DNA of 64,000 nucleotides from Collimonas arenae (GCF_000786695.1 NZ_CP009962.1:4154001-4218000), one strand, 5' to 3'; shown: positions 53,751-63,606, counted from the first letter of the stretch. Program-made: numbers and translations. The notes: generated from the letters alone by a model not told the origin.

Positions 53751-53812
53751 TTTGTAGATACGTTACTACAAATTGAGAGGCGATGCAATGAATGTAGAAA
53801 CATATCTACATT
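53751..53812 (-). promoter_or_regulatory. Twin operators of the toxin-antitoxin operon
   Basis: TTTGTAG-(8)-CTACAAA (53751-53772) and AATGTAGA-(6)-TCTACATT (53791-53812) are both perfect inverted repeats sharing TGTAG/CTACA. Their centres are exactly 40 bases apart, and they lie 20-81 bases before the antitoxin start, as expected for cooperative binding of antitoxin dimers. Confidence 0.75.
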
Positions 53813-53825
53813 AATCAAGGTTGAC

Positions 53826-54791
53826 TCATTCTTCTTGCAACGCATAGCGGGCGCAATACTCGTCAGTAATCAACCCCGACCACCAGCCTCCCCGCAGCAC
53901 CGCCCGAATCGCCTCGGCCTTCTTGACCCCGCCCGCCATCCCAATCACCGGTCGTGTCGGCGGCGAAGTCAGCGGCAAACTGGTGATCCGATCCTCGATT
54001 GGCGAAGCAATCAGCCGCCCGTCGCCGGTAATCGCATGCCCGATCATCTCCCCTACCGCCCCATGCGCCTGCAACTGCAGCACCTCCGCTGCCGTCAGAA
54101 AACCGTCCTCGTGCATAGGGCAACCGAGCGCAATTGTGCCAACCCCGATGAAAGTCACATCGGCCTGTTGCGCCAGGTCGGCGACGATCCGGTACACACG
54201 GTGGTTACACCACTGCCGCATATCCTCGGCGCTGTCGGCCACCAGCGGCGCCGGCAGCAAAAAGAAACGCCCCTGCGTCTTGTCCGCAACCGTCAATGCG
54301 ACGTCATAACGGTTCGATGAGCCGTCCGCGGCGATCGCCCCGACCATGGAAACAATCCGGTGCTGCGGGCGATCCATTTCGGGCACCGCCGCCAGCACCG
54401 CTTTCAAGGTCCGCCCCGACCCGACATTCACCACCAGCGGATTCTCTTGCTGCAAATATCGCTCGACAACCTCTGCCCCCACCACCGCCAGCATCTGTTG
54501 CACCCCGGCGTCATCGATCAGGCTGTCTTCGGAGCCGACGCTAGGAACCACATGGCATTGTTCCAATCCGTACTTCTGCTGCAGCGCAGCAGCCAAGGCC
54601 AGACATTCCGACACCGGATGCTCGACCCGCACCTTGACCAGCCCCGATTCGCGCGCATAAGCCACCAGCCGCTGCGCCATTTGCCGCGAGATTCCCAGAT
54701 GGTCGGCGATCTCGTTCTGGGTATTGCCGACCACGTAATACATCCATGCCGCACGGGCTGCGAGGTCTAGTTTTTCATTTCTTGATGCCAT
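53826..54791 (-). CDS. SorC/DeoR-type sugar-binding transcriptional regulator
   Basis: A 321-residue SorC-family regulator. The first 60 residues contain an HTH (NTQNEIADHLGISRQMAQRLVAYARESGLV), followed by the sugar-phosphate binding domain (VVNVGSGRTLKAVLAAVPE, ADVTFIGVGTIA, DGRLIASPIEDRITSLPL). It stands divergent from the polyol operon and is the likely regulator of it, with an operator in the 344-bp gap. Start at 54791 after AAAGGAAAC; the longer frame is rejected. Confidence 0.9.
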   Translation of the reverse strand: MASRNEKLDLAARAAWMYYVVGNTQNEIADHLGISRQMAQRLVAYARESGLVKVRVEHPVSECLALAAALQQKYGLEQCHVVPSVGSEDSLIDDAGVQQMLAVVGAEVVERYLQQENPLVVNVGSGRTLKAVLAAVPEMDRPQHRIVSMVGAIAADGSSNRYDVALTVADKTQGRFFLLPAPLVADSAEDMRQWCNHRVYRIVADLAQQADVTFIGVGTIALGCPMHEDGFLTAAEVLQLQAHGAVGEMIGHAITGDGRLIASPIEDRITSLPLTSPPTRPVIGMAGGVKKAEAIRAVLRGGWWSGLITDEYCARYALQEE

Positions 54792-54943
54792 CTGGTTTCC
54801 TTTTTTATCGGCGTAAGGCGCTGCCAATGTGCTATCGCACCCCATCGGCAGCCGACGCCCGTGTATGGCATTCGACCATGAATTGTCCCAGATAGTGCAC
54901 TGCGACAGAACCATTCAAGATGGATTTATTCGGCAAAAAAATC

Positions 54944-55016
54944 TTGACATGACCTGGATCATGGATGATTATTTGCTCAACGAAAAGTCTTTTGCTCGAT
55001 ATTTTACGAAAAGACT
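54944..55016 (+). promoter_or_regulatory. Promoter and inverted-repeat operator of the polyol operon
   Basis: TTGACA (54944-54949), 17-base spacer and GATTAT (54967-54972) form a plausible promoter. Just downstream an inverted repeat AGTCTTTT (54986-54993) / AAAAGACT (55009-55016), and a direct repeat ACGAAAAG (54980-54987 and 55006-55013), suit the divergent SorC regulator. Position over the start point suggests repression relieved by sugar. Confidence 0.5.
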
Positions 55017-55135
55017 GTGTTACAACAACTCTCCGAAAAGCCAGGGCAATCATCGGTTTTCCGAAGAAAGTGATATAGCGAAGCCGCGCAAGTCGGCATG
55101 GCACATTGCATATTCCAACAACGATGGAGACAAAC

Positions 55136-56482
55136 ATGATATCTCGCAGCATCGGCAACAACGCGTTTTCAGCAATCCTGGCCCCGCTCAGCGCACTTTC
55201 CATGGCCATGCTTTGCATGAGCGCATCGGCCGCACCGGTTACCGTCAATATCGCAACGATCAACAATCCGGACATGATCGAATTGCAAAAACTCTCCAGC
55301 AATTTCGAAACAGCCAATCCCGATATCAAACTGCGCTGGGTCGTGCTGGAAGAAAGCGTGCTGCGCCAGCGCGTCACTACTGACATCGCCACAGGCAGCG
55401 GCCAGTTCGACCTGATGACCATCGGCGCGTATGAAGCGCCGATCTGGGCCAAGAAAGGCTGGCTGGCGCCGATGGAGGGCTTGCCCGCCAGCTACGACGA
55501 AGGCGACCTGATCAAGACTGTGCACGACGGCCTGACGGAAGGCGGCAAACTGTACGCGCTGCCGTTCTATGCCGAAAGCTCGATGACCTATTACCGCAAG
55601 GACCTGTTTGATGCAAAAGGCCTGAAGATGCCTGAGCATCCGACCTTCACCGACATCGCAGGTTTCGCTGAAAAACTGAACGACAAGCAAAACGGCGTCG
55701 CTGGCATCTGCCTCCGCGGCCGCGCCGGCTGGGGCGAAAACATGGCTGTGATCGGCACCTTCGCCAATACGTTCGGCGGTCGCTGGTTCGATGAAAAATG
55801 GCAGCCGCAACTCAATTCTCCGGAATGGAAAAACGCCGTCACTACCTATGTCGACCTGCTGCGCAAATATGGTCCGCAAGGCGCGACATCCAACGGCTTC
55901 AACGAAAACCTGGTGCTGTTCTCCAGTGGTAAATGCGGCATGTGGATTGACGCCACCGTCGCCGCCGGCATGATCTATAGCAGCAAGGAATCGAAAGTGG
56001 TCGGCAAGGTGGCATTTGCGCCGTCGCCGGTCGCCGTCACGCCAAAGGGCGCGCACTGGTTGTGGATCTGGTCGCTGGCGATTCCGAAATCGTCGAAGTC
56101 GCAAGAAGCTGCCAAGAAATTCGCCGCATGGGCGACTTCGAAGGAATATATCCAGCTGGTCGCCAAGGAAAAGGGCTGGGGCCTGGTGCCTCCCGGCACG
56201 CGCATGTCGACTTACGCTTCGCCCGAGTACAAAAAAGCTGCGCCCTATTCCAACTTCGTCCTGAGCGCGATCCAGACTGCTGACACCAAGGATGCGACCT
56301 TGCAAAAAGTGCCTTATACAGGCATCCAGTTTGCAACAATCCCGGAATTTCAATCGCTGGGAACCGTAGTTGGCCAGGCGATCGCCGGCGCGTTAGCCGG
56401 CAAGACCACGGTTGACGTTGCGCTGCAAACCTCGCAGTCGCAAGCGGACCGGATGATGCGTCAAGGCCGCTACATCAAATAA
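55136..56482 (+). CDS. Polyol ABC transporter substrate-binding protein (MtlE/SmoE type)
   Basis: A 448-residue periplasmic binding protein with a signal peptide (AILAPLSALSMAMLCMSASAA, ending about residue 33). Residues after 34 read PVTVNIATINNPDMIELQKLS, then FDLMTIGAYEAPIWAKKGWLAPM and MTYYRKDLFDAKGLKMPEHP. This group binds sorbitol, mannitol or arabinitol. GGAGA lies 6 bases before the chosen ATG. First gene of the operon; a 181-bp gap with a hairpin follows. Confidence 0.9.
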   Translation: MISRSIGNNAFSAILAPLSALSMAMLCMSASAAPVTVNIATINNPDMIELQKLSSNFETANPDIKLRWVVLEESVLRQRVTTDIATGSGQFDLMTIGAYEAPIWAKKGWLAPMEGLPASYDEGDLIKTVHDGLTEGGKLYALPFYAESSMTYYRKDLFDAKGLKMPEHPTFTDIAGFAEKLNDKQNGVAGICLRGRAGWGENMAVIGTFANTFGGRWFDEKWQPQLNSPEWKNAVTTYVDLLRKYGPQGATSNGFNENLVLFSSGKCGMWIDATVAAGMIYSSKESKVVGKVAFAPSPVAVTPKGAHWLWIWSLAIPKSSKSQEAAKKFAAWATSKEYIQLVAKEKGWGLVPPGTRMSTYASPEYKKAAPYSNFVLSAIQTADTKDATLQKVPYTGIQFATIPEFQSLGTVVGQAIAGALAGKTTVDVALQTSQSQADRMMRQGRYIK

Positions 56483-56560
56483 TCCGCCGGACCAGGCAAC
56501 AAGGTAACAAATAGAGCAAGAAACAAAGCAAAAACCAGAGCAAAAAAACAGAGCAAGCGC

Positions 56561-56586
56561 GCAAGCGGACGTTACGGTCCGCTTGC
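56561..56586 (+). terminator. Hairpin between binding-protein and permease genes
   Basis: GCAAGCGGAC (56561-56570) pairs perfectly with GTCCGCTTGC (56577-56586) around a 6-base loop, with no U tract. Preceded by loosely repeated AGAGCAA motifs (56511-56560). In ABC operons such hairpins protect the binding-protein mRNA or partly end transcription, so that more binding protein than permease is made. Confidence 0.6.
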
Positions 56587-56663
56587 CCTTCCTTGCCGAT
56601 GCCAGGCCGGAATCTGCTCTTCAGCAATCGGCAGCGCAAAATACGTAATGAGGTCTTATCGCC

Positions 56664-57593
56664 ATGCTTACTCAAACCGCCCAGGGCGCACCTGTGGCCA
56701 CATCGGCGCAGCCCAACGCCAGCAAATTCAAACTGGTCCGCCTGTTGCAGACGCCATCGGTCGCACTGCTTTTATTGTGGATGATCGTGCCGCTGGCGAT
56801 GACGCTATACTTTTCAGTCACTCGCTATAACTTGCTGACTCCGGACGAAACCGGCTTTGTCGGAATCGACAATTATGCCTTCCTCTTTAGCGATCCGGCC
56901 TTCTGGCCGTCGATTCTCAATACGCTGGTGCTGATCGGTTCGGTGCTGGTCATCAGCGTAGTGGCCGGCACCTTGCTGGCGGTGCTGTTCGACCAGCCGT
57001 TTTTCGGCCGCGGCATAGCGCGCCTGCTGGTGATTGGCCCTTTCTTCGTGATGCCTACCGTTGCCGCACTGATCTGGAAAAACATGATCCTGCACCCGGT
57101 CTATGGTTTGCTGGCATGGGCCATGCGGCTGGTTGGACTGGAGCCGATCGACTGGCTGGCGGAATATCCGATGCTGTCGGTCATCATGATCGTGGCCTGG
57201 CAATGGATTCCGTTCGCTTTCCTGATCTTGCTGACAGCCCTGCAATCGCTGGACCTGGAACAGAAGGAAGCGGCACAGCTTGACGGCGCTGGCGCCATCC
57301 GGATTTTCTGGTACGTCGTCCTGCCCCATCTCAAACGCGCCATCACCGTCGTGGTGATGATCGAAACCATTTTCCTGCTATCGATTTTCGCTGAAATTTT
57401 CACCACTACCGCCGGCGGTCCTGGTACGGCGACCACCAACCTGGCTTACCTGGTGTATTCGATCGGCTTGCAGCAATTCGATATCGGCATCGCCTCGGCC
57501 GGCGGCATCATCGCCGTGATCCTGGCCAATATCGTGTCGTTCTTCCTGGTGCGGATGATGGCCAAGAACCTGAAAGGAGCGAACGAAAAATGA
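56664..57593 (+). CDS. Polyol ABC transporter permease (MtlF/SmoF type)
   Basis: A 309-residue permease with about six spans; ALLLLWMIVPLAMTLYFSVTRYNLL at the first, and the cytoplasmic EAA motif in EKEAAQLDGAGAIRIFWYVVLPHLK (about residues 207-230, in part EAAQLDGAGAIRIFW). Partner of the next gene with which it overlaps by four bases (ATGA). Belongs to the CUT1 family. Start has GAGG 10 bases upstream. Confidence 0.92.
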   Translation: MLTQTAQGAPVATSAQPNASKFKLVRLLQTPSVALLLLWMIVPLAMTLYFSVTRYNLLTPDETGFVGIDNYAFLFSDPAFWPSILNTLVLIGSVLVISVVAGTLLAVLFDQPFFGRGIARLLVIGPFFVMPTVAALIWKNMILHPVYGLLAWAMRLVGLEPIDWLAEYPMLSVIMIVAWQWIPFAFLILLTALQSLDLEQKEAAQLDGAGAIRIFWYVVLPHLKRAITVVVMIETIFLLSIFAEIFTTTAGGPGTATTNLAYLVYSIGLQQFDIGIASAGGIIAVILANIVSFFLVRMMAKNLKGANEK

Positions 57594-58405
57594 GCGCCAA
57601 AAATAAAACTCCACTGTGGCTTGGCGTGTTGGCCTGGGCTTGCGCCATCGTTCTGTTCTTCCCGATCTTCTGGGTGGCGATCACAGCCTTCAAGACCGAG
57701 CACCAGGCTTACGTTCCATCGCTGATTTTCTGGCCGACGCTGGAGAGTTTTCATGAAGTCCTGGCGCGCAGCAATTACATGGACTTTGTCACCAACTCGC
57801 TCATCGTATCGCTCGGCTCCACCATCCTGGCGCTGGTGATCGCCGTACCGGCAGCTTACTCAATGGCATTCTTCCCGACCGCAAAGACACAGAAGCTGCT
57901 GCTGTGGATGCTGTCGACCAAGATGATGCCGGCGGTCGGCGTGCTGATCCCCATCTACCTGCTGGCCAAGAACAGCGGCCTGCTCGATACCGTGACTGGC
58001 CTGACCATCATCTATACCTTGATCAACCTGCCGATTGCAGTGTGGATGGCGTTCACCTACTTCAACGACGTGCCGAAAGAAATCCTCGAAGCGGCGCGCA
58101 TCGACGGCGCCAACGCATGGCAGGAAATGATCTACCTGTTGCTGCCGACATCAATGCCCGGGCTGGTATCGACCGGGCTGCTGCTGATCATCCTGTCCTG
58201 GAATGAAGCATTCTGGAGCATCAACCTGACCAGCGTCAGCGGCGCACCGCTGACCGTGTTCATCGCCTCTTATTCCAACCCGGAAGGTTTGTTCTGGGCC
58301 AAATTGTCAGCCGCATCCTTGTTGGCCATCGCACCGATCATGGTGCTCGGCTGGCTGGCGCAAAAGCAACTGGTGCGCGGCCTGACTTTCGGCGCTGTGA
58401 AATGA
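57590..58405 (+). CDS. Polyol ABC transporter permease (MtlG/SmoG type)
   Basis: A 271-residue CUT1 permease. FFPIFWVAITAFKTEHQAY begins the first periplasmic loop; the EAA-loop is EILEAARIDGANAWQEMIYLLLP (in part). Six spans. Overlaps the previous gene and the HAD phosphatase gene by four bases each (ATGA), so the three are tightly coupled. Makes the membrane channel with the previous gene product. Confidence 0.92.
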   Translation: MSAKNKTPLWLGVLAWACAIVLFFPIFWVAITAFKTEHQAYVPSLIFWPTLESFHEVLARSNYMDFVTNSLIVSLGSTILALVIAVPAAYSMAFFPTAKTQKLLLWMLSTKMMPAVGVLIPIYLLAKNSGLLDTVTGLTIIYTLINLPIAVWMAFTYFNDVPKEILEAARIDGANAWQEMIYLLLPTSMPGLVSTGLLLIILSWNEAFWSINLTSVSGAPLTVFIASYSNPEGLFWAKLSAASLLAIAPIMVLGWLAQKQLVRGLTFGAVK

Positions 58406-59142
58406 CGCAGCTTATGAATCAGCCTATGAATCAACTTATGAAGCACACGAAAAATAAACACATCACCCATCTGATCTGCGATTGCGATGGCGTCTTGCTC
58501 GACAGCGAAAGCATTGCTCTTACCGTTCTGCATCGCCAGCTGGCCAGCTACCTGCCGCATTCGGTGGTACAAGGCAATGGCCAGACCGAACTGGCCTTGC
58601 ATAGTGCGATTTCCGAACGGCTTGGCATGATGACCAACCAGTTGCTGGATGAAATCAGCGCCCAGTTCGACCTTGGCTTGCTGGCGCCTGATTACTCTTT
58701 AATCAACATGGTGGTCAGTCGTGCCTGCAGCGAAGAAGTCACTGCGGTGCCAGGCGTCATCGAGGTGCTGGCGACCATTCCCTTGCCTAAGGCGGTCGCC
58801 AGCAACAGCAGCCTGCAGCGCATCGACGCCGGCTTACGCCGTTGCGGTTTGCTGGAATTGTTCGAGGGCCATATCCACAGCGGCCACGACATGGGCACGC
58901 CCAAGCCGGCGCCAGATGTCTATCTGGCTGCCGCCGCCGGCTTCAAGGCGCCGCCACAGCAGTGCATCGCCATTGACGATAGCGTGACCGGGGTCCGCTC
59001 CGCAGTCGCTGCAGGTATCCGGGTGTTCGGTTTTACCGGCGTGGCGCACGACCGCGACCAGGCCACCGAGCGCTTGCTGGCGGCGGGCGCCGAACTGGTA
59101 TTCCACGACATGCAGCAGCTGCCCCGTCTGCTTGCGGCCTGA
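58402..59142 (+). CDS. HAD-IA phosphatase in the polyol operon
   Basis: A 246-residue HAD hydrolase: [11 protein letters not shown] (Asp27, Asp29), [10 protein letters not shown] (motif II), [11 protein letters not shown] (motif III Lys) and [13 protein letters not shown] (motif IV). The first 14 residues contain near-repeats ([11 protein letters not shown]) in a non-conserved leader; the true start may be at Met13 rather than at the ATGA overlap. Could dephosphorylate sugar phosphates that accumulate in the pathway, as seen for a HAD gene in the mannitol or sorbitol operons. Substrate not established. Confidence 0.85.
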   Translation: MTQLMNQPMNQLMKHTKNKHITHLICDCDGVLLDSESIALTVLHRQLASYLPHSVVQGNGQTELALHSAISERLGMMTNQLLDEISAQFDLGLLAPDYSLINMVVSRACSEEVTAVPGVIEVLATIPLPKAVASNSSLQRIDAGLRRCGLLELFEGHIHSGHDMGTPKPAPDVYLAAAAGFKAPPQQCIAIDDSVTGVRSAVAAGIRVFGFTGVAHDRDQATERLLAAGAELVFHDMQQLPRLLAA

Positions 59143-59234
59143 GCCCTGGGAACAAACGGATCAGTGAAACAGTTTCAGCCGTCACCCTGACGCCAAGCGA
59201 CGCGGTGATTCGAGAAAAACAGAAGGAGACCATC

Positions 59235-60383
59235 ATGGCAGGCGTAAAAATCAGAAATCTCATCAAGAGCTACGACGACAACGAAGTCATGCGCGATATC
59301 AATCTCGATATCGACGACGGAGAATTCGTGGTCTTCGTCGGTCCCAGCGGCTGCGGTAAATCGACATTGTTGCGCATGATTGCCGGCCTGGAAGATATCA
59401 GCAGCGGCGACCTGTTCATCGGCGAGACGCGCATGAACGACGTGCCACCGGCCAAGCGCGGCATTGCAATGGTATTCCAGTCTTATGCGCTGTATCCGCA
59501 CATGACACTGTACGACAATATGGCCTTCGGTTTGAAGATCGCCGGCAAAACCAAGGCCGAGATCGATACCGCCGTACAGAAGGCAGCCAAGACTTTGCAT
59601 ATCGATCATCTGTTGGATCGCAAACCAAAAGCATTGTCCGGAGGCCAGCGCCAACGGGTAGCGATCGGACGCGCCATCACCCGCGAGCCCAGCGTGTTCT
59701 TGTTCGACGAACCGTTGTCGAACCTGGATTCTGCGTTGCGGGTAAAAATGCGCTTGGAGTTTTCACGCCTGCACGACCAGCTCAAGACCACCATGATCTA
59801 TGTCACACACGACCAGATCGAAGCCATGACTCTGGCCGACAAAATCGTTGTGTTGTCGGCCGGCCGGGTTGAACAGGTCGGTTCGCCGCAGCAGCTTTAT
59901 CATCATCCGGCGAACCGCTTTGTAGCGGGCTTTATCGGTTCGCCAAAGATGAATTTCATCGATGGCAAAGTGGTGGCCATCGGCGGCAACGGCGTGCTGG
60001 TGGAACTGGCCAGCGGCGGCCGGCAATCGGTTGCTGTGGATGGAAGCAGCCTGCAGATCGGCGCCGAGGTGAGTATCGGCGTGCGCGCCGAACACCTGAT
60101 GCTCGATACGCAAACACCGATGCTCAAGGCGAAATTCACAGTGCTGGAAGCACTGGGCGATTTCTCTTATTTGTACGCCGACTCAACAGTATCAGAAGAA
60201 CCGCTGGTGCTGCGCGTGGCCGACACCGTCGACATGCAGCGCGGCAGCGAAATCGGCGTTTCGGCCGATCCGCAGCGCTGCCATCTGTTCGACCAGAGCG
60301 GCCGCGCTTTGCCACGACTGAAGTCTGCCGTCGCGGCGCCGGGCCAGACACACACACATCCGGCCGTCGCACAAACAGCATAA
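59235..60383 (+). CDS. Polyol ABC transporter ATPase (MtlK/SmoK, UgpC/MalK type)
   Basis: A 382-residue CUT1 ATPase: [18 protein letters not shown] (Walker A), [15 protein letters not shown] (signature), [11 protein letters not shown] (Walker B) and [14 protein letters not shown], with a C-terminal TOBE/MalK regulatory part (GIRAEHLML-like GVRAEHLML). AAGGAG precedes the ATG at 59235. Powers the two permeases above. Gap of 92 bases from the HAD gene. Confidence 0.93.
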   Translation: MAGVKIRNLIKSYDDNEVMRDINLDIDDGEFVVFVGPSGCGKSTLLRMIAGLEDISSGDLFIGETRMNDVPPAKRGIAMVFQSYALYPHMTLYDNMAFGLKIAGKTKAEIDTAVQKAAKTLHIDHLLDRKPKALSGGQRQRVAIGRAITREPSVFLFDEPLSNLDSALRVKMRLEFSRLHDQLKTTMIYVTHDQIEAMTLADKIVVLSAGRVEQVGSPQQLYHHPANRFVAGFIGSPKMNFIDGKVVAIGGNGVLVELASGGRQSVAVDGSSLQIGAEVSIGVRAEHLMLDTQTPMLKAKFTVLEALGDFSYLYADSTVSEEPLVLRVADTVDMQRGSEIGVSADPQRCHLFDQSGRALPRLKSAVAAPGQTHTHPAVAQTA

Positions 60384-60405
60384 AAACATTTATTCAGGAC
60401 ACACC

Positions 60406-61806
60406 ATGCAAGTCACATCCTCCGCTACCAATGGACCCGAGCAGGTCTGGCTACACATCGGCGCAGGCTCATTTCATCGCGCGCACCAGGCGGTGTATCT
60501 TCATCATTTGATGGAAACCGGCGACCTCAGCTGGTCGCTGGCGTTGGCCAACATCCGCGACGACATGACGCCGATGCTGGACACGCTGGAGCGGCAAGGC
60601 GGGGCCTATACGCTGGAAACCGTAACACCCGGCGGTGTCCGCAACTACGAAGTCATCCGTTCGATCAAGACCATCGTGCCGTGGGATGCGGCGTTGATGG
60701 AACTGACCGCAGTTGGCGCCCGCGCGACAACCAAAGTGATTTCCTTCACCGTCACCGAAGGCGGTTATTACCTGGACCATCGTCATCGCCTGGACACCGG
60801 CAATCCGGATCTTGCCGCCGACCTGCAAGGCGAGTTGAATACCATCTACGGCGCCATGACAGCGATCCTGCGCGCGCGCGCCGCAGCTAATGGCGGACCG
60901 CTTACCCTGCTCAATTGCGACAACCTGCGCCATAACGGCGAACGTTTTCACGACGGCTTGCTGCAGTTCCTCGCATTGCGTGGCGAGACCGCCTTGCAGC
61001 AATGGGTTGTCGCACATACCAGCAGCCCCAACTCCATGGTCGATCGCATTACACCGCGCCCCACCGATGAAGTCAGGGACCGCGTCGCACACGCATGCGG
61101 CGAGCCGGATCCATGCGCGATCATGGCTGAATCATTTATCCAGTGGGTCATCGAAGACGATTTCACTGCAGGACGCCCGGCGCTGGAAAAGGTAGGCGTT
61201 GAAATGGTCGAGTCGGTATTGCCTTATGAAGAAGCCAAGATCCGCATACTGAACGCCACCCACAGCTGCATCGCCTGGGCCGGAACGCTGGTCGGACTGA
61301 CTTACATCGATCAAGGCTGCGCCCGTGCCGACATCCGCAAAATGGCGTTCGATTACGTGACGCAGGATGTCATCCCCTGTCTGACGCCGAGCCCGCTCAA
61401 CCTGGAAAACTATCGCGACACCGTGCTGGAACGCTTCGGCAATCCGAATATCCAGGATAGCAACCAACGTGTTGCCGCCGACGGCTTCTCCAAGATTCCG
61501 GGCTTCATCCTGCCAACCCTGCAAGAATGCATTGCACGCGGCGTCGTGCCGCATGCAACGCTGGTTCTACCGGCACTGTTTTTCCTGTTCCTGCAACGCT
61601 GGGCCAGGGATGAACTGCCCTACGCCTATCAGGACGGCGTCTTCGATCCCGCCTCTACCCGCGCCATGCTGCACGCCGACGATCCGTTGCGCGCCTATTG
61701 CGCCGATACCGCCTTATGGGGCACACTAGCTGGCAGCGCACAGCTGGAGTTACCGTTGCGCGAAGCGGTCATTCGCGTTCAGGATTGGCTCGCGCAGCAA
61801 AACTGA
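60406..61806 (+). CDS. dalD: D-arabinitol 4-dehydrogenase
   Basis: A 466-residue long-chain polyol dehydrogenase that oxidises D-arabinitol to D-xylulose with NAD+. [77 protein letters not shown], and [16 protein letters not shown] match Klebsiella DalD block by block, from memory. [13 protein letters not shown] and the Lys in KIRILNATH are catalytic. Mannitol 2-dehydrogenase is close, but the match is better to DalD. 22 bases after the ATPase. Confidence 0.88.
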   Translation: MQVTSSATNGPEQVWLHIGAGSFHRAHQAVYLHHLMETGDLSWSLALANIRDDMTPMLDTLERQGGAYTLETVTPGGVRNYEVIRSIKTIVPWDAALMELTAVGARATTKVISFTVTEGGYYLDHRHRLDTGNPDLAADLQGELNTIYGAMTAILRARAAANGGPLTLLNCDNLRHNGERFHDGLLQFLALRGETALQQWVVAHTSSPNSMVDRITPRPTDEVRDRVAHACGEPDPCAIMAESFIQWVIEDDFTAGRPALEKVGVEMVESVLPYEEAKIRILNATHSCIAWAGTLVGLTYIDQGCARADIRKMAFDYVTQDVIPCLTPSPLNLENYRDTVLERFGNPNIQDSNQRVAADGFSKIPGFILPTLQECIARGVVPHATLVLPALFFLFLQRWARDELPYAYQDGVFDPASTRAMLHADDPLRAYCADTALWGTLAGSAQLELPLREAVIRVQDWLAQQN

Positions 61807-61965
61807 TCTGGCCGCACAATGAGAGCGGTGAATTGGGTTACCGACGCGTAACCCAAGGTTAACTGCGTACCGAATCCAAAGCTTGTTCAAGAAAACTCTC
61901 GCCGTAAAATCCTGGCCGGCCAGTGTTTCTCACAACAACCCGCCATGCGCGTAGAGGAAATGCAA

Positions 61966-63456
61966 ATGTATCTGGGCATCGACCTGGGCACCTCGGAAGT
62001 CAAGGTAGTCCTGATGGATCAGGGAGGAAATCTGCGCGCCGACGCCGGCTGTGCACTCGACGTCTCCCGGCCACAGCCGCGCTGGTCGGAGCAGGATCCT
62101 GCACAATGGTGGCAAGCCACCTGCGACACCATCGCTAAACTGCGCGCCAAGGCCCCGCGGGAATTCCGCGATGTGCGCGCCATCGGCCTGTCTGGCCAGA
62201 TGCACGGCGCGGTCATACTGGATGCGCATGACAAGGTGTTGCGGCCGGCGATCTTATGGAACGACCTGCGCAGCGTCAGCGAATGTGCCGAGCTGACCGA
62301 GCGTGCACCGCAGTTGCACCAGATCGCAGGCAACCTCGCCATGCCCGGCTTTACCGCCCCCAAGCTGCTGTGGCTGGCGCGTCACGAACCGGACATATTC
62401 GCCGCCATGGCGGCTGTGCTGCTGCCCAAGGACTGGCTGCGCCTGAAACTCACCGGCAACAAGGTATCCGAACCCTCCGATGCTGCCGGCACACTGTGGC
62501 TGGACGTAGCCAAACGCGACTGGTCGGATGAATTGCTGGCTGCCACCGGCATGCGCCGAGCACACATGCCGCGCCTGGTGGAAGGCGGCGAATCGTCCGG
62601 TACGCTGTTGCCCGAGGTGGCCGATGCCTGGGGCCTGTCGCAGCAAGTCATCGTCGCCGGCGGCGGCGGCGACGGCGCCGCCAGCGCAGTCGGCATCGGA
62701 GCGGTCAATCCCGGTGACGGCTTCATTTCCCTCGGCACCTCCGGCGTGCTGTTCGTCGTCAACGACCGCTTCCGCCCCAATCCTGCCCAGGCAGTGCACG
62801 CCTTCTGCCACGCCCTCCCCGGCCGCTGGCACCAGATGAGCGTCATGCTCTCCGCCGCCAGCTGCCTGCGCTGGTTCTGTCGGCTGGTCAGCGTCGATGA
62901 AGCCACCCTGCTAACGGAAATCGCAGCGCTAAGCGCGGCAGAGCTCGAAAACGCACCGCTTTTCCTCCCCTATCTATCCGGCGAACGCACACCCCACAAC
63001 GATCCCTACGCACAAGGCGTATTCCATGGAATATCGCACGCCCACGGCCGCGCCGCGCTCGGTTATGCCGTGATTGAAGGCGTCACCTTCGGCATGGCCG
63101 ACGGCCTCGCAGCCCTGCACACGGCCGGCACCGAGGTAAGCGAACTGTCGCTGGTTGGCGGCGGCTCACGCAGCCCCTACTGGGCGCAACTAATTGCCGA
63201 CGCATTGAATGTGCGGATGATTACCCATATCGGCAGCGAAACCGGCGGCGCTCTCGGCGCAGCACGACTGGCATGGCTAGCGACGAACGACCAGCCGGAT
63301 AAAGAAGCCGTCATCTGCGCCAAGCCACCAATGCGTGAAGTATTCACGCCAAATCCGCTGCGCCACAAGGCATTGCAGCCGCGCCTGGTGGCCTACCGCG
63401 AAATCTACCGCTGCCGCCCAGAACGCATCGTCGACGCCGAACAACCAGCGCACTGA
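61966..63456 (+). CDS. xylB: Xylulokinase
   Basis: A 496-residue FGGY kinase that phosphorylates D-xylulose to xylulose 5-phosphate. YLGIDLGTSEVKVVLMDQ at the N-terminus binds ATP; LSGQMHGAVILDAH, LWNDLRS, MPGFTAPKLLWL, DWLRLKLTGN, SLGTSGVLFVV and GVTFGMADGLA are family blocks. GAGGAAATGCAA precedes the ATG at 61966, favouring this start over one 21 bases earlier. It completes entry of the DalD product into the pentose phosphate pathway. Confidence 0.93.
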   Translation: MYLGIDLGTSEVKVVLMDQGGNLRADAGCALDVSRPQPRWSEQDPAQWWQATCDTIAKLRAKAPREFRDVRAIGLSGQMHGAVILDAHDKVLRPAILWNDLRSVSECAELTERAPQLHQIAGNLAMPGFTAPKLLWLARHEPDIFAAMAAVLLPKDWLRLKLTGNKVSEPSDAAGTLWLDVAKRDWSDELLAATGMRRAHMPRLVEGGESSGTLLPEVADAWGLSQQVIVAGGGGDGAASAVGIGAVNPGDGFISLGTSGVLFVVNDRFRPNPAQAVHAFCHALPGRWHQMSVMLSAASCLRWFCRLVSVDEATLLTEIAALSAAELENAPLFLPYLSGERTPHNDPYAQGVFHGISHAHGRAALGYAVIEGVTFGMADGLAALHTAGTEVSELSLVGGGSRSPYWAQLIADALNVRMITHIGSETGGALGAARLAWLATNDQPDKEAVICAKPPMREVFTPNPLRHKALQPRLVAYREIYRCRPERIVDAEQPAH

Positions 63457-63530
63457 GTTGTATCAACTAAGGCATTAATTGCTGATAGAATATATTTTGT
63501 GTTTTTGCATGGTCTCTTGGCAAAAACAGT

Positions 63531-63606
63531 GCCGGTGTAGCTCAGTTGGTAGAGCAATTCATTCGTAATGAAGAGGTCGGGGGTTCGACTCCTCTCTCCG
63601 GCACCA
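63531..63606 (+). tRNA. tRNA-Thr (anticodon CGT)
   Basis: A 76-base cloverleaf with encoded CCA: acceptor GCCGGTG/CTCCGGC (one U-U at position 6:67), D-arm GCTC..GAGC, anticodon loop TTCGTAA (CGT at 63564-63566), variable AGGTC, T-arm GGGGG TTCGACT CCTCT, ending ACCA. Reads ACG codons. It stands 74 bases after the xylulokinase stop. Confidence 0.95.

Noticed and set aside
55169..56353. A 394-codon open frame antisense to the polyol binding protein gene
   Set aside because: The plus-strand gene has a signal peptide and family motifs; the antisense frame has none.
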